DNA of 64,000 nucleotides from Orychophragmus violaceus (lineage: Eukaryota > Streptophyta > Magnoliopsida > Brassicales > Brassicaceae). Position 1 is the stretch's first letter. Each line of letters opens with the position of its first letter. The DNA lies in contig CM058239.1 of the NCBI GenBank assembly GCA_030180135.1, positions 68,889,823 to 68,953,822 of the forward strand, written 5' to 3'. Both the position numbers and the translations under genes were made by a program. The notes beneath the pieces were generated by a model. The model had not been told where the DNA came from. It did no database searches and worked only from the letters and a program-made list of their open reading frames with translations. Positions 10,701 to 22,100 of the stretch are shown here, in pieces.

Positions 10701-11685
10701 GTATGTCGATGACATACTGCTTCTCGGAAACGACATTCCAATGCTGAAGTCCGTAAAGGACTGGCTTGGAAGTTGTTTTTCCATGAAAGACATGGGTGAA
10801 GCCGCATACGTTCTTGGAATCAGGATCTACCGGGATAGATCTAGAAGGCTGATAGGCTTGTGTCAAGATTCATATATTGACAAAGTCCTGCAAAGATTCA
10901 GCATGAAGGATTCCAAGAAGGGCTTCACGCCAATGGTACATGGCACAACGCTAAGCAAGAAGCAGAGCCCTACGACGGCTGATGAGCTTGAGCACATGAA
11001 GAATATTCCTTATGCATCTGCAATAGGATCTATCATGTATGCCATGATCTGTACTCGTCCTGATGTTGCTTATGCATTGAGCATGACGAGTAGATACCAG
11101 TCAAATCCAGGTGAAAACCATTGGATTGCCGTAAAGAATATCTTGAAGTATCTAAGACATACTAAAGATAAGTTCTTAGTGTACGGTGGAAGTGATGTGC
11201 TTAAAGTCAGTGGATTCACGGACGCAAGTTTCCAGACAGACCAAGATGATTTCCGGTCACAGTCCGGTTATATCTTTTGTCTGAATGGCGGTGCAATCAG
11301 TTGGAGAAGCTCCAAGCAAGACACCGTTGCTGATTCCACTACAGAAGCTGAATATATCGCCGCCTCAGAAGCTGCGAAGGAAGCTGTTTGGATACGAAAG
11401 TTCATTATTGAACTAGGTGTGATACCAGATGCGGCTGAGCCTCTGGCACTGTTTTGTGACAACAATGGTGCTATAGCTCAGGCAAAGGAACCAAGATCAC
11501 ACCAGAAATCCAAGCATGTTCTAAGAAGATTTCACTTGATACGTGACATCATTAATAGAAAGGAAGTCAAGATCAGCCGAGTTCAGACAGATGATAACGT
11601 CGCTGATCCGTTGACAAAGCCACTCCCAAGGCCTAAGCTCGAGTTTCTGACTGAAGCTGTAGGCATTAGAGACATTGAAATGTAA
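7708..11685 (+). CDS. Copia Gag-Pol polyprotein, element A (intact)
   Basis: A 1325-aa single-frame Gag-Pol makes the particle and carries out reverse transcription and integration. Domains in order: gag (about 1-240); CCHC knuckle starting at C257 (CRFCKEPGHWRREC); aspartic protease with D310-T-G; integrase with an HHCC region, D506 (HTDVCGP), D569 (RSDRGGEY) and E605 (VSERRNRT), i.e. DX35E; reverse transcriptase with YVDD at 999-1002; and RNase H with D1172, E1215 and D1251. All catalytic residues are present and the length fits intact copia. The frame is open from 7624, but I start at 7708 because MTTTSTQNTFSIRSVLEK aligns with the Gag starts of the other copies and follows a TTTCAG acceptor. 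No frameshift or separate gag stop is seen, so the Gag:Pol ratio must be set some other way. Confidence 0.95.
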   Translation: MTTTSTQNTFSIRSVLEKEKLTGTNFLTWSRNLRLVLKQEKKDYVLRDPLPERLANNAARTLHNAWEKHSSDENDVYCLMLATMTAELQMQFESVLSPIEIMASLKSLFQEQARTERFQTVKNLLDCKLAANAAVSPHVLKMMGYLDHLQKLDCPISQELACDIILQSLPASYDQFILNFNMHGLSKTLPELHGMLKTAEPNLRKTAKDPNVLMVQKGKGFKKSSAKDKGKAKAVQVADKDTPKPKPKSKAGPTDICRFCKEPGHWRRECKKFQEGLKELKKKTLETSSTGIFVIEVNTTTSDNTSWVMDTGCGAHICTNMQALSNSRRLKQGQVELRVGNGAKVPALAVGTYLLSLPSGLILELNNCYFVPAISRNIISISLLDLEGYDFSVKNKLCSFNRNNLFYGSAPLTNGLYILDQSAPIYNINTKRFKPNEENRTFLWHCRLGHISEKRIKRLHSNGLLGSFDFESCEKCESCMMGKMTRAPFNKPNERASDLLGLIHTDVCGPMSTNARGNYQYFITFTDDFSRYGYVYLMKHKSESFEKFREFQNEVQNQLGKSIKALRSDRGGEYLSQEFSDHLIECGIVSQLTPPGTPQWNGVSERRNRTLLDMVRSMMSHTDLPISLWGYALLTAVFTLNRAPSKAVAKTPYELWTGVAPVLSYLRIWGCEAYVKRLISDKLTPKSDKCYFIGYPKETKAYYFYLRSENKIFVARDCNFLEREFLSKKDSGSKVLLEEIQDEQDTAQPNEEEQQEDLQEIVEPEPVVPEVRRSGRIRHEPERYQGFLVTDCHDLLIIDGDEPSNFNQAMMGPDSSKWRKATDSEMDSMSVNQVFSLVDLPAGVKAIECKWIFKKKIDVDGNVQIYKARLVAKGFRQVHGVDYDETYSPVAMMKSIRILLATAAFHDYEIWQMDVKTAFLNGILEEEMYMTQPDGYIDPKNAGKVCKLHKSIYGLKQASRSWNLRFDEAIKQFDFIRNEEEQCVYKKTSGSKIVFLILYVDDILLLGNDIPMLKSVKDWLGSCFSMKDMGEAAYVLGIRIYRDRSRRLIGLCQDSYIDKVLQRFSMKDSKKGFTPMVHGTTLSKKQSPTTADELEHMKNIPYASAIGSIMYAMICTRPDVAYALSMTSRYQSNPGENHWIAVKNILKYLRHTKDKFLVYGGSDVLKVSGFTDASFQTDQDDFRSQSGYIFCLNGGAISWRSSKQDTVADSTTEAEYIAASEAAKEAVWIRKFIIELGVIPDAAEPLALFCDNNGAIAQAKEPRSHQKSKHVLRRFHLIRDIINRKEVKISRVQTDDNVADPLTKPLPRPKLEFLTEAVGIRDIEM

Positions 11686-12524
11686 TCTAAATTTGAGTGG
11701 GAGTTTGAGGGCTTTTATTTAGTTATTTGATATGTTCTTGTAAAACATTCTTATGTTTAATGAAATTATTATTTCAAGATTATTTTAACTGTGATGAAAT
11801 AATCGTTCCAAAGTGATATAAACCATTTTATAGGTCATCGAAGTAAGTGACTTGATCTTGAGTCATCAAAGTCATTTAGCTTGATCATGAGACCCTATAT
11901 TTGATAGATGGATTATATCATCCAGTCCCTAGTCGAAGGTTGTTGAAATTGGAACACCAACAACCGTGAGAGACTGGATTGGTATGTGACTTATGACAAA
12001 GTCTCAGTGTGTCATAGATGCGCGGCATCAAAGTCAATACATAGGTGTATGTTGGGAACATACGACCGGACAAGACCCGATTATGAGAACTCTTCAGGAT
12101 ATTTATATCTGTGTCATAAGAGATTCTCACTACGACTATAGAGTATAGTCCTTAGACCTGAGTTCGCATGCATGTGACTGCACATGGACTGATGCACTTT
12201 GATCATTGTCTAACGCTATCGTTCTGCGATAGTTATAAGGACCTTGTTTGGGTACATTATGAAATGAGTAGTTTACAGTGATGGAACAAGACGGAATTTG
12301 TCCCTCCAATATAAATGGAGTGAATATCTCTAGGCCAATCGGAGATTTGAATACTGGAAAATGCATGGCCATGCTCAAACGGACTGTCCCGAGTCGTTTG
12401 GATTGTCAGTATCAAATCAGAGTCCGATGAACAAGATTAGGCTTTATAAGGATGACACCAATCTTGCCTTATGACTAATCGAGATATTGTGACAAAAGGA
12501 TTATGAATACAGAGATTCCAGTAC
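11686..12524 (+). other. Noncoding 3' block of element A
   Basis: About 840 bp lies between the pol stop and the PPT with no credible ORF. Related sequence sits at the same place in B (14681-15480), C (24880-25284 plus 17255-17636), D (18335-19144) and E (about 45480-46310). Shared landmarks are the GGTCATCGAAGT/TGATCATGA region, ACTATAGAGTATAGTCCTTA and a TTCTCAT run. The function is unknown. Confidence 0.7.
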
Positions 12525-12535
12525 AAGTGGGAGAT
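12525..12535 (+). other. Polypurine tract of element A
   Basis: A purine-rich AAGTGGGAGAT lies directly before the 3' LTR. The same tract abuts the LTRs of B, C, D and E. Confidence 0.88.
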
Positions 12536-13214
12536 TGTTGGAATTGTGTCCAGTAATCTCGGTACTGTCTCTAGAAAGTAAGAGTATGTCAATGATCAGA
12601 CATAAGTCATATAATACTGGGGGTCATGATGGCTTGCTAGAGTCCGCTCATGATCTATAAGTCTTGGACTTATTACCTTTATTATATGATCCCATATGGG
12701 TCACACGCCTAAGCTTACAGGAAAATGTGTAAGAACGGATTGACAGAAGTACGGTAAAAGTGCTAGGCATTTACCGTACTTAGAGATTAAAGGGTTCAGC
12801 AATCGTGTGTCGATCGATACACAAGGTGTGTCGATCGACACAGTGCGTGAACGCCTAGGAAATAATAAGACCGAGAATTGAGCCCGAAAGCCCATGAGAA
12901 CTAAGACAGGTTTTAAATGAATAAAACCTGACCTAGCTCTCTAATTCTTAAAAAGGTCTGCGCCTCTCTCTCTCTCTCTCTGTCGCCTCCCTCCTCGTGG
13001 TCTAGCAGCCAGATTCCTTTGCGTGCGTGTGTGAACCTTTGGAGGATCCATCCCTTGGTGGCTCTCTGATCTCTGACCTGTTCTCCCTTTCCGCTGCACA
13101 AAACAGGTAAAAGGTGAGATCAACAATTGTTTCTAATCAAGAGAACCTAGATCCGCATGTTTAGGATAATCTGAATCAGAGAATTGAATCAGGATTCATC
13201 TAAACATTCCTACA
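12536..13214 (+). repeat. 3' LTR of element A
   Basis: The LTR is 679 bp and by eye identical to 5484-6160 apart from one extra TC dinucleotide in the CT run. It is followed by the TSD AAATG. Confidence 0.95.
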
Positions 13215-13219
13215 AAATG

Positions 13220-14680
13220 TATGTATTTACGCCAAATAGGTTTCTATCAGAATCAGTTGAAAGACACCACATTGGATGTGGACTGGGAGTTTTCCAAGTA
13301 TGTTTTCACTGATTAATTGGGATTGCAAGGTTTATGAAAAGCAGTTGTCAACAGACAACCTTGAACCCAAATCTGATAAGTGCTGCTTCGCTGGTTGTCC
13401 TAGGGAAACCGAGGCTTATTACTTTTGCAACCAATCCGAGAACAAAGTTTTGTTGTTCGGAACTCTGTTCTTCTAGATAGAAAGTTTCTTTCCAAGAAGA
13501 ACAGTGGGAGTAGAAGTAAAGCTCGAAGAAATTCGAGAAACACAGGAGGCTGCTCAGCCTGTTAAGGGAGAGCAGCGGTTGGATCTACAAAGATCTGTAG
13601 GACCTACACCTGTGGAGCCTGAAGTTCGCAGATCCGAATGGATCCGTCACTAAACCGAGAGTGATTTCTCGTGACCGATTGCCGTGATCTGTTGATCATT
13701 GAAAAGTGACGAGCATGCGAAATTCAAGGAGCGATGGTGAGCCCCAACTCCAAAAATTTGCTAGTTGTGCATGTTAGCTTCACCGATCTATTTTTGGATT
13801 GAAGCAAACATCTTGGAGTTGGAATCTACGTTCTGTTAAAACGGTCAAAAGTTTTGACTTGATCAGGAACGAATAGGAACTGTGCGTTTACAAGTAGACT
13901 AGTGGGAGCGTAGTTGCAATTCTCACACTGTATGTATATAACATACTTAATCTCATAAACGACGTTCAGTCGCTTAAGTCTTATCAGGACTTGGGTCGGA
14001 AGTCATTTTAACGAAAGACATGGGAGAAGCTGCGTAAGTTCTTGGAATAAGGATCTATTGAAATGGATTGGGCATGCTAATTGGATTGTGTCAGAATCCT
14101 TATGTTGATAAGGTATTGGACAGTTCCAATATGCATGATTCCAAGAATGACTTCACACCAAAAGTCTTATGGCAATTATCTTAGCAAGAAGAAGTGTCAT
14201 GGACACTGGCTGAGCTAGTATCCATGAGTATGATTCCTTATGCTTCTGCAATAGAATCCATCATGAATGCCATAGTTTGCGCTCGTCTAGATACATCTTA
14301 CGCATAAAGCATGACGAGAAGATACCAATAAGTTTCGGTAAAAGTCACTGGACAATTGTAAGGAATATCCCCAAGTGTTTGAGAAACACTAAGGATAGGT
14401 TCTTGTTCAGATGAGAGAGTGACGAATCATTTATGAGTAGTTAGACGGACAAAGACGATTCCCGGTTCCCACCTGGTTATGTCTCTTTGTCTGTGCAGCG
14501 GTGCTATCTGTTGGAAGGACTCCAAGCAGGGGACCGTAGAATAGGGCTTATTAATGAATAGCGGTGTGGTTTGTTGGAATGGTTCCAAACAAGAACACCG
14601 CAGCCTCTCTCACAACCTAAGCATGAGTTTTATGCTGTTGCTGTAGGTACTAGATATCTGAAGACGTGGTCTTGATTCTA
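13220..14680 (+). pseudogene. Decayed integrase C-terminus, RT and RNase H of element B, part 2
   Basis: Copia pol resumes after the element A insertion. A short frame at 13276-13476 covers the integrase C-terminus (PKSDKC..GCPRET). RT and RNase H follow with many stops. The N-terminal part of RT, about 380 bp relative to element A, is missing at a junction near 13765. Element E has the same junction near 44425. Pieces such as YASAIESIMNAMVCAR-like RT and the RNase H tail can still be traced. It cannot encode enzymes. Confidence 0.85.
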
Positions 14681-15480
14681 CTGGGAGTTATGTTAGTCAT
14701 GATGTTCACATAGACATGCTATGGTCATGTTTATGAAAAACTGACATCAGCATTATTTGATTATTGGATAATTAAATAATGGTCCCAAAGTATTTTATGT
14801 TCATTTTATAGGTCATCAAGTTGAGGACTTGATCATGAAACCCTATAAATGAAAGATGACATAAAATTATGTTTGTCCCTGGTCGTAGGTTGTTAAAGTG
14901 GGACACTAACAACCGTTAAGACTAGTATGCGAGGTGACGTATGACTAAGTTTCATGGAGTCACTGATATGAGTATCAACGTCAATCACATAGATATATGT
15001 TGGTGAACATATGATCGGACATGACCCGCTAATGAAAACTCTACAGGATAGTTATATCAGTGTCATGAGAGGTTCTCATTACGACTATAGAGTATAGTCC
15101 TTAGACCTGAGTTCATCGTGCTTTCTAGCATGTGAATTGGTACGCTTTGACCTTGTCAAACGTCGTTCCGTAACTGGCGGCTATAACGGCATTGCTTAGG
15201 CGCATCATGAAGTGTGTGTAGAAACAGGGATGGAACAAGAAGGGATTTGTCCCTCCTATATAACAGGAGATAAATATCTCAGGGCCCATCGAAGATTTGA
15301 TACTGAGAAAATGCATGGCCGTGCTCAAACGAGGTGATTGTCAGTCGTTTGTTTTATCAGTATAGATCAGGAGTTCGATGAACATGATGTTGGCTATAAT
15401 AAGGATGACACGGTTTCTTGCCTTATGCCATATCGAGATATAGTGACAAAGGGATTAGGGGAATAGATGATTCCAGTACA
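14681..15480 (+). other. Noncoding 3' block of element B
   Basis: About 800 bp is related to 11686-12524 of element A, including ACTATAGAGTATAGTCCTTA at about 15083. There is no ORF of note. It ends at the PPT AGTGGGAGA (15481-15489). Confidence 0.7.
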
Positions 15481-15490
15481 AGTGGGAGAT

Positions 15491-16182
15491 TGTTGGGATT
15501 ATGTCCTGAAATCATATTGTACTTACTTTGCATGATAGTTGTATAGTCGAGATCGGACAATTCATGTGATACTAGGTGGTCATAATGTTTTGCTAGAAGC
15601 CGCTTATGACAAATGAGTTGTAACTCATTGCTAGTATTATGTGAACCTACAGGGTCACACACCTAAGCAAGCTGGATACACTTTGTATGGGATTGATCAT
15701 TGGCATATGGTCTGGTCAATGTGTATCGGATACACATTGATATCGAGTTGTAAGAGGTGTGTCGATCCACACACTACACAAGCCGGGTTTCGAAACTGAT
15801 CTTTCGATTTGATGACTTAAACGAATTGGAATTAGTCCAATGATCGGTTTAGTCATTCCAGGTCTATATATAGGTTTATATGAACGACCTGGAACCCTAG
15901 TCGTTGATTTTGGCAGCCACCTCTCTAAACACAGGGATTCCCAGGAGATCCGATTCCCGGCACTAGCATCCCGGCGGATTCCAGCTTGTGTCCGTGTGGA
16001 CTGCAGTAGAGGCGCAGCATCTGAGGCGCTCTTGATCTCAATTACATGTTCATCATTCCGCTGCAAATCTCCAGGTAAACACGAGATCATTCCTAATGAT
16101 TCAATTAACTAAACCCTAGATCCTAGGCTATCTGGAACTAGTTAGGATTCAATCTGATGATAGAATGGCATAAGTTTCAACA
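15491..16182 (+). repeat. 3' LTR of element B
   Basis: The LTR is 692 bp. It matches 1324-1993 but keeps the 22 bp (about 15977-15998) missing from the 5' copy, and differs at about 12 positions. It contains the stem module at about 15563-15644. The TSD CGAAC follows at 16183. Confidence 0.93.
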
Positions 16183-16187
16183 CGAAC

Positions 16188-16591
16188 TTCACAGGAAACA
16201 TGTCAAGGAGGTCTTTGAATTGATGAGGCAGAACAAACTTTTCGCTAAGAAGAGTAAATGTACATTTGCTACGAACAAAGTAGAGTATTTGGGTCACTAT
16301 ATTGCAGCTGAAGGCATATCAACTGATCCACACAAGATAAATGCAGTCTCGGATTGGCCTGTACCGGAATCACTCAAGCAGCTACGAGGGTTCTTGGGCT
16401 TAGCAGGATACTACCGGCACTTTGTCCGTAATTTCGGAACAATAGCACGACCACTAACGGCTCTCACTAAAAAAGACTCATTCGTGTGGTCGGAAGAAGC
16501 AAGAGAGGCATTTGTGGCGATGAAGCAGGCCTTATGTAGTGCCCCCGTCTTATCATTACCTCGTTTTGATAAACCCTTTGTAGTGGAAACG
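16188..16591 (+). pseudogene. Ty3/gypsy chromovirus pol, part 2: RT thumb and connection
   Basis: The frame continues directly from 1323. It carries the gypsy landmarks KCTFA..VEYLGHYI, GISTDPHKI, QLRGFLGLAGYYRHFV and ALTKKDSFVW, ending near the start of RNase H. Copia C is inserted at 16592 and the frame resumes at 31101. No stop occurs in this piece. Confidence 0.93.
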
Positions 16592-17242
16592 TGTTGGAAA
16601 GCCTAGGATCTAGGGTTCGTTGTATTGAATCACTAACCTCGTTCTTACCTTGTACTGGCAGCGGAATGATTGGTGAAACGAGATCAGTAGCGACTCAAAT
16701 GCTTTGCCTCTACCAGATACACATGCACACAAACCTGGAAAGCCGGGATGCTAGTGCCGGATCTTGGGATTTCTGAGTTTCTTGTGTTTCTGCTTTCTCT
16801 GTCAAGAAAACGTGAACGACTAGGGTTCTAGGTCGAAACTATATGATTATATAAAGACCTGGAATGACTTAAACCGAGCTTTGGTTAATCCAATTCGTTT
16901 AAGTCATAAAATCGAAACGTCAGTTTCGAAACCCGATCTGTGTCGATCGACACACATACTGTGTCGATCGACACACCACTCTAAACTCTATATTAATGTG
17001 TATCCAATACACATCAACACGATCATTACCATAATGATCATCCCCATATTTATGCTTCCAGTTTGCTTAGGTGTGTGACCTTATAGGATCATATAATACT
17101 GGCAGTAAGTCTACAACTTACAGATTGCAAGAGGCTTCTAGCAAAACATTGCAACCGCCCAGTATTATATGAATGTCTGATCTCAACACACAACTATCAT
17201 CAGGAGTGAGTACAAGTGTGATTTCAGGACACTATCCCAACA
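16592..17242 (-). repeat. 3' LTR of element C
   Basis: Read on the minus strand it runs TGTTGGG...CCAACA. It holds two perfect palindromes at 16939-16954 and 16960-16975, 21 bp apart, and a TATA box near 16850, about 90 bp downstream of them in element sense. The stem module lies at about 17089-17171. The PPT (reverse complement of AAGTGGGAGAT) abuts it at 17243. Confidence 0.93.
16939..16975 (-). promoter_or_regulatory. Paired palindromes in the element C LTR
   Basis: TGTGTCGATCGACACA occurs twice with a 5-bp spacer, which is the cleanest example in the window. In the 5' LTR copy (about 30792-30828) the second palindrome has decayed by transitions. Confidence 0.75.
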
Positions 17243-17254
17243 ATCTCCCACTTG

Positions 17255-17636
17255 TACTGGAATCATCAATTCCTATAATCCTTTTGTCTCTATATCTCGA
17301 TTTGGCATAAGGCAAGATTAGTGTCATCCTTATTAAGCCAACATCGTGTTTATCGAACTCCTGATCTTATACTGAACAAGACAAACAACTGAACTACAGT
17401 TCGTTTGAGTGCGGCCACACATTTTCTCAGTATTAAATCTTTGATAGGCCCTGAGATATTTATCTCTCGTTATTCAGGAGGGACAAATCCCATCTTGTTT
17501 CATCCCTGTTCCTATACACACTTCATGATACACCTGAACAATGCCGTTATAGCCGCCAATTACGGGTCGACGTTTGACAGAGTCAAAGTGCACCAATTCA
17601 TATGCAAGAAAGCATGATGAACTCAGGTCTAAGGAC
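17255..17636 (-). other. Noncoding 3' block of element C (distal part)
   Basis: This is the LTR-proximal part of the conserved pol-to-LTR block of element C, cut off from the rest (24880-25284) by element D. I see no gene in it; the short frames are chance. Confidence 0.65.
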
Positions 17637-17641
17637 TATAC

Positions 17642-18322
17642 TGAAGGAATTTCTAGCAGATCCTAATCCAATTAGGCAATCCTGGTCTGAATTCCAAGCC
17701 TAGGATCTAGGGTTCATATAATCGAATCTATCAGATCTCGAGATTACCTGGTGATTTGCAGCGGAAGTTTTACAAGTAGTCGAGATCACGAAGCACCTCA
17801 AACGTTGTGCCTCTACTGGTATCCACACGCACACAAACTGAACAGCAGGGATGCTAGTGCCTATTTAGATCAAATCTCTTGAGAGATTTCTATTCTAGTT
17901 CTGGTGGCTGTGAATTAGGTTATCTTCGAGTTTAGGTCGACCATATATCTTATATATGTCGACTTAAACCACAACGGAATTAACCAACGATTAAACCGAA
18001 TTAATATGGTAATCCGCGAGTTGTGTCGACCGACACACTCTTTGTGTCGATCGACACTGCCCCAGAATATTGATATCGAATGCATATCAAATATGCATTC
18101 ACTAGATCATTACATTAATGATCAACCTCGTCTTTAACGTCCAGTTTGCTTAGGTGTGTGACCCTGTAGGATCATATAACACTAGCAATGAGTTCTCAAC
18201 TCATTGATCATAAGTGGCTTCTAGCAAAGCGTTATGACTACCTAGTGTTATGTGATTGTCTCATCTCGACAATACGACTTTCACTTAGAGTAAGCACAAT
18301 AGATTTCAGGACATTCCCAACA
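17642..18322 (-). repeat. 3' LTR of element D
   Basis: It contains palindromes at 18022-18037 and 18043-18058 (21 bp apart), a TATA region inside an inverted repeat with GTCGAC arms (17936-17962), and the stem module at 18173-18254. It is abutted by the reverse-complemented PPT at 18323-18334. Confidence 0.94.
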
Positions 18323-18334
18323 ATCTCCCACTTG

Positions 18335-19144
18335 TACTGGAATCATCTATTCCTTTAATCCCTTTGTAGCTATATCTCAATCTAGCATAAGGAAAGAACC
18401 GTGTCATCCTTATTAAGCTAGATCACGTTTATCGAATCCTGATTTGTACTGATAAAACAAACGACTGACAATCACCTCGTTTGAGCGCGGCCACGGATTT
18501 CCAGTATCAAATCTTCGATAGGCCCAGAGATATTCAACTCCTGTTATATAGGAGGTACAAATCCCATCTTGTTCCATCCATGCCTCTTTCATATCTCATG
18601 ATACGCCTAATCAGTGTCGTTATAATCACCAGTTACGGTTGACGTTTGACAAAGTCAAGACGGACCAATCCATATGTAAGAAAACATGATGAACTCAGGT
18701 CTAAGGACTATACTCTTTAGTCATAATGAGAAGCTCTTATGACACTCATATAACATCTTGTAGAGTTCTCATTAACGGGTCAAGTCCGATCATGTGTTCT
18801 CCAACACATATCTATGTGATTGACTTTAATACTCTTATTAATGACTCCATGAAACATAGACATCAATCACCTCACATACTAGTCTCACGTGGTTGTTAAT
18901 GTCCCACTTTAACAACCTCGACCAGGGACCATTTTAATTTATGTCATTTCTTGCTTATAGGGTTTCATGATCAAGTCACATACTTGATGACCTATAAAAA
19001 TATCATAAATTACTTTGGGACTATTATTTAATAACACAATTAAATAATGCTGAAACAATTTCATTAAAACAACATAACCAAATTATGTTTTTCGAACATC
19101 ATGTCATAACTAAAAACCAAATATAACTCCCACTGAAAACAAGA
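18335..19144 (-). other. Noncoding 3' block of element D
   Basis: About 810 bp between pol and the PPT, homologous in layout to the block of element A. No ORF is supported. Confidence 0.68.
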
Positions 19145-22100
19145 TCATATCTTAAGAAATCTAATGCCTACAACAGCAGTATGAATCTCATGCTTATGCC
19201 TTGGGAGGGGCTTGGTCAGTGGATCAGCAACATTCTCATCCGTCGGGACTCTGCTGATCTTCACATCTCCTCTATTCACAATATCACGGATAAGGTGATA
19301 TCTCCTTTCTATGTGTTTGGATTTCTGGTGTGATCTAGGTTCCTTTGCTTGCGTAATGGCTCCATTGTTGTCACAATACAAAGCCACTGGCTCAGAAATA
19401 CTAGGAATCACATCAAGTTCAGTGATGAACTTCTTGATCCAAACAGCCTCCTTTGCCGCTTCAGAAGCAGCGAGGTACTCAGCTTCAGTCGTGGAATCTG
19501 CTACAGTGTCCTGCTTGGAACTCTTCCAGCTGACTGCACCGCCATTCAGGCAGAAGATGTAACCAGATTACGATCGGAAATCATCTTTGTTTGTCTGAAA
19601 ACTTGTGTCTGTGTAACCACTTACTACCAGCTCATCACTTCCTCCATACACCAAGAATTTATCCTTAGTATTTCTCAAATACTTCAGAATATTCTTGACG
19701 GCTGTCCAGTGACTTTCACCTAGATCAGATTGGTATCTACTCGTCATGCTTAAAGCACAAGCAACATCTGGACGAGTACAGAGCATGGCATACATGATGG
19801 ATCCCAATGCCGAGGCATAAGGAATCCGACTCATGCGTTCTCGCTCAGCAGGTGTCTCAGGACACTGCTTCTTGCTGAGACTTATGCCATAAGACATTGG
19901 TATGAAGCCCTTCTTGGAATCATGCATTCTGAACCTGTGTAAGACTTTATCGATATAAGTATCTTGACACAGTCCAATTAACTTGTTTAATCTATCTCTA
20001 TAGATTCTTATTTCAAGAATATACGCGGCTTCTCCCATGTCTTTTATTGAAAAACAACTTCCGAGCCAAGCCTTAACAGACTGTAACAACGGAACGTCGT
20101 TTCCGAGAAGAAGTATGTCATCTACATACAATACGAGAAATGCAACTGCGCTCCCACTAGTCTTCTTGTAAACACATGGTTCCTCTTCGTTCCTGATGAA
20201 GTCAAACTCTTTGACTGCTTCATCAAAACGAAGATTCCAACTCCGAGATGCTTGCTTCAATCCATAAATGGCTCGATGAAGCTTGCATACTTTCCTAGCA
20301 GCATTAGGATCGATGAAACCTTCGGGCTGTGTCATGTACACATCCTCTTCCAGAATTCCATTGAGGAAAGCTGTTTTCACGTCCATCTGCCAGATCTCAT
20401 AGTCATAATGAGCGGCTGTTGCTAGGAGAATCCGAATGGATTTAAGCATAGCGACAGGGGAATAGGTTTCTTCATAGTCAATACCATGAATTTGTTTGAA
20501 ACCTTTTGCCACCAGCCTTGCTTTATATATCTGAATATTTCCATCCACATCAATTTTCTTCTTGAAAATCCATTTACACTCAATGGGTCTTGCACCATCG
20601 GGTAAATCAACCAAAGTCCATATTTGGTTCTGTGACATGGATCCCATTTCGGATTCAGCGGCTTTTAGCCACTTTTCGGAGTCAGGGCTCATCATTGCTT
20701 CTTCAAAATTCGCGGGCTCGTCACTGTCAATGATCAATAAATCATGACAATTGGTTACGAGAAATCCATATCTCTCGGGTTCGTGACGGATCCTTTCGGA
20801 TCTGCGAATTTCAGGCTCCACAGGCGTGGTTTCTACAACTCTTTGTAGATCCAACTGTTGCTCTTCCTCAACGGGTTGAGCATTTTCCTGCGGTTCTCGA
20901 ACTTCTTCGAGTTGTACTTTACTCCCACTGTTTCTCTTGGAAAGAAATCTCTCTCAAGAAAAACACAGTTCCGAGCAACAAACACTTTGTTCTCGGATTG
21001 GTTGTAAAAATGGTATGCCTTGGTTTCCTTAGGATAACCAACGAAGTAGCACTTATCAGATTTGGGTTCGAGCTTATCTGTAATTAATCGCTTAACATAA
21101 GCTTCACAACCCCAAATTTTCAGGAAAGACAAACTCGGAACATTTCCAGTCCACATCTCATGTGGTGTCTTTGCAACTGATTTTGACGGAACCCTATTTA
21201 GTGTAAACGCAGAAGTTTCTAGAGCGTATCCCCAAAAGGATAATGGAAGAGTTTAGAGACTCATCATTGATCGAACCATATCTAATAAAGTCCGATTCCT
21301 CCTCTCGGACACCCCATTCCTTTGTGGTGTTCCAGGAGGAGTGAGTTGTGAAACAATTCCACAATCTCTCAAATGATCACTGAATTCTTGGCTTAAGTAT
21401 TCTCCTCCACGATCTGATCGAAGAGCTTTAATACTTTTGCCAAGTTGATTATGTACTTCATTTTGGAACTCTTTGAACCTTTCAAAAGATTCCGACTTGT
21501 GTCTCATTAAATAGACATACCCATACCTGCTGAAATCATCAGTGAAGGTAATGAAGTATCGAAAATTTCCTCTGGCACTTGTGCTCATTGGACCGCACAC
21601 ATCTGTATGTATAAGGCCCAATAGGTCACTGGCCCTTTCATTTTGTTTCTTGAAAGGGGCCTTGGTCATTTTGCCCAGTAAACAAGATTCACATTTCTCA
21701 CATGATTCATAATCAAATGAGCCCAGAAGCCCATCACTATGGAGCTTTTGGATCCGTTTCTCGTTTATGTGGCCCAAACGACAATGCCAAAGAAAAGTCT
21801 GATTCGTGTCATTTGATTTGAATCTCTTGGTGTTAATGTTATAGATTGGTGTGCTTTGGTTTAAAACATAAAGCACATTCTCTAATGGGCTGCTACCATA
21901 AAATATATCATTGTAATCAAAAGAACAACATTTATTCTTAATTGAAAACTGATATCCTTCCACATCCAAAACAGGAATAGAAATAATATTTCTGCTTATC
22001 GCAGGTACATAGTAGCAATTATTAAGCTTTAAAACCAAACCAGAAGGTAAAGACAAGTTATATGTTCCTACGGCTAATGCAGCAACTCTTGCTCCATTCC

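Larger units (their letters stand above)
5484..13214 (+). mobile_element. Copia element A: intact, very young, probably autonomous
   Basis: The element is 7731 bp with a perfect TSD AAATG (5479-5483 and 13215-13219), inserted in the integrase remnant of element B. LTRs at 5484-6160 and 12536-13214 read as identical except for one extra TC unit in the 3' copy, so insertion is recent. It has a PBS, a 1.5-kb leader, one open gag-pol frame, an approximately 840-bp noncoding block, a PPT and the 3' LTR. Nothing essential appears broken. It, or a close relative, is a plausible source of enzymes for the pol-dead elements B and E. Confidence 0.95.
1324..16182 (+). mobile_element. Copia element B: gag-only, pol-dead, with element A nested in it
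   Basis: It is bounded by LTRs at 1324-1993 and 15491-16182 that begin TGTTGGG and end CAACA. It is flanked by the TSD CGAAC (1319-1323 and 16183-16187). Removing the element and one TSD copy restores the gypsy reading frame, which confirms the boundaries. Order: LTR, PBS, long leader, intact gag, decayed protease-integrase, insertion of element A at 5484, decayed RT-RNase H, noncoding block, PPT, LTR. The two LTRs differ by about 12 substitutions plus a 22-bp deletion in the 5' copy (by eye), so the insertion is moderately young. The pol damage is far greater than that and is shared with element E, so B was probably already pol-dead when it moved. Confidence 0.93.
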
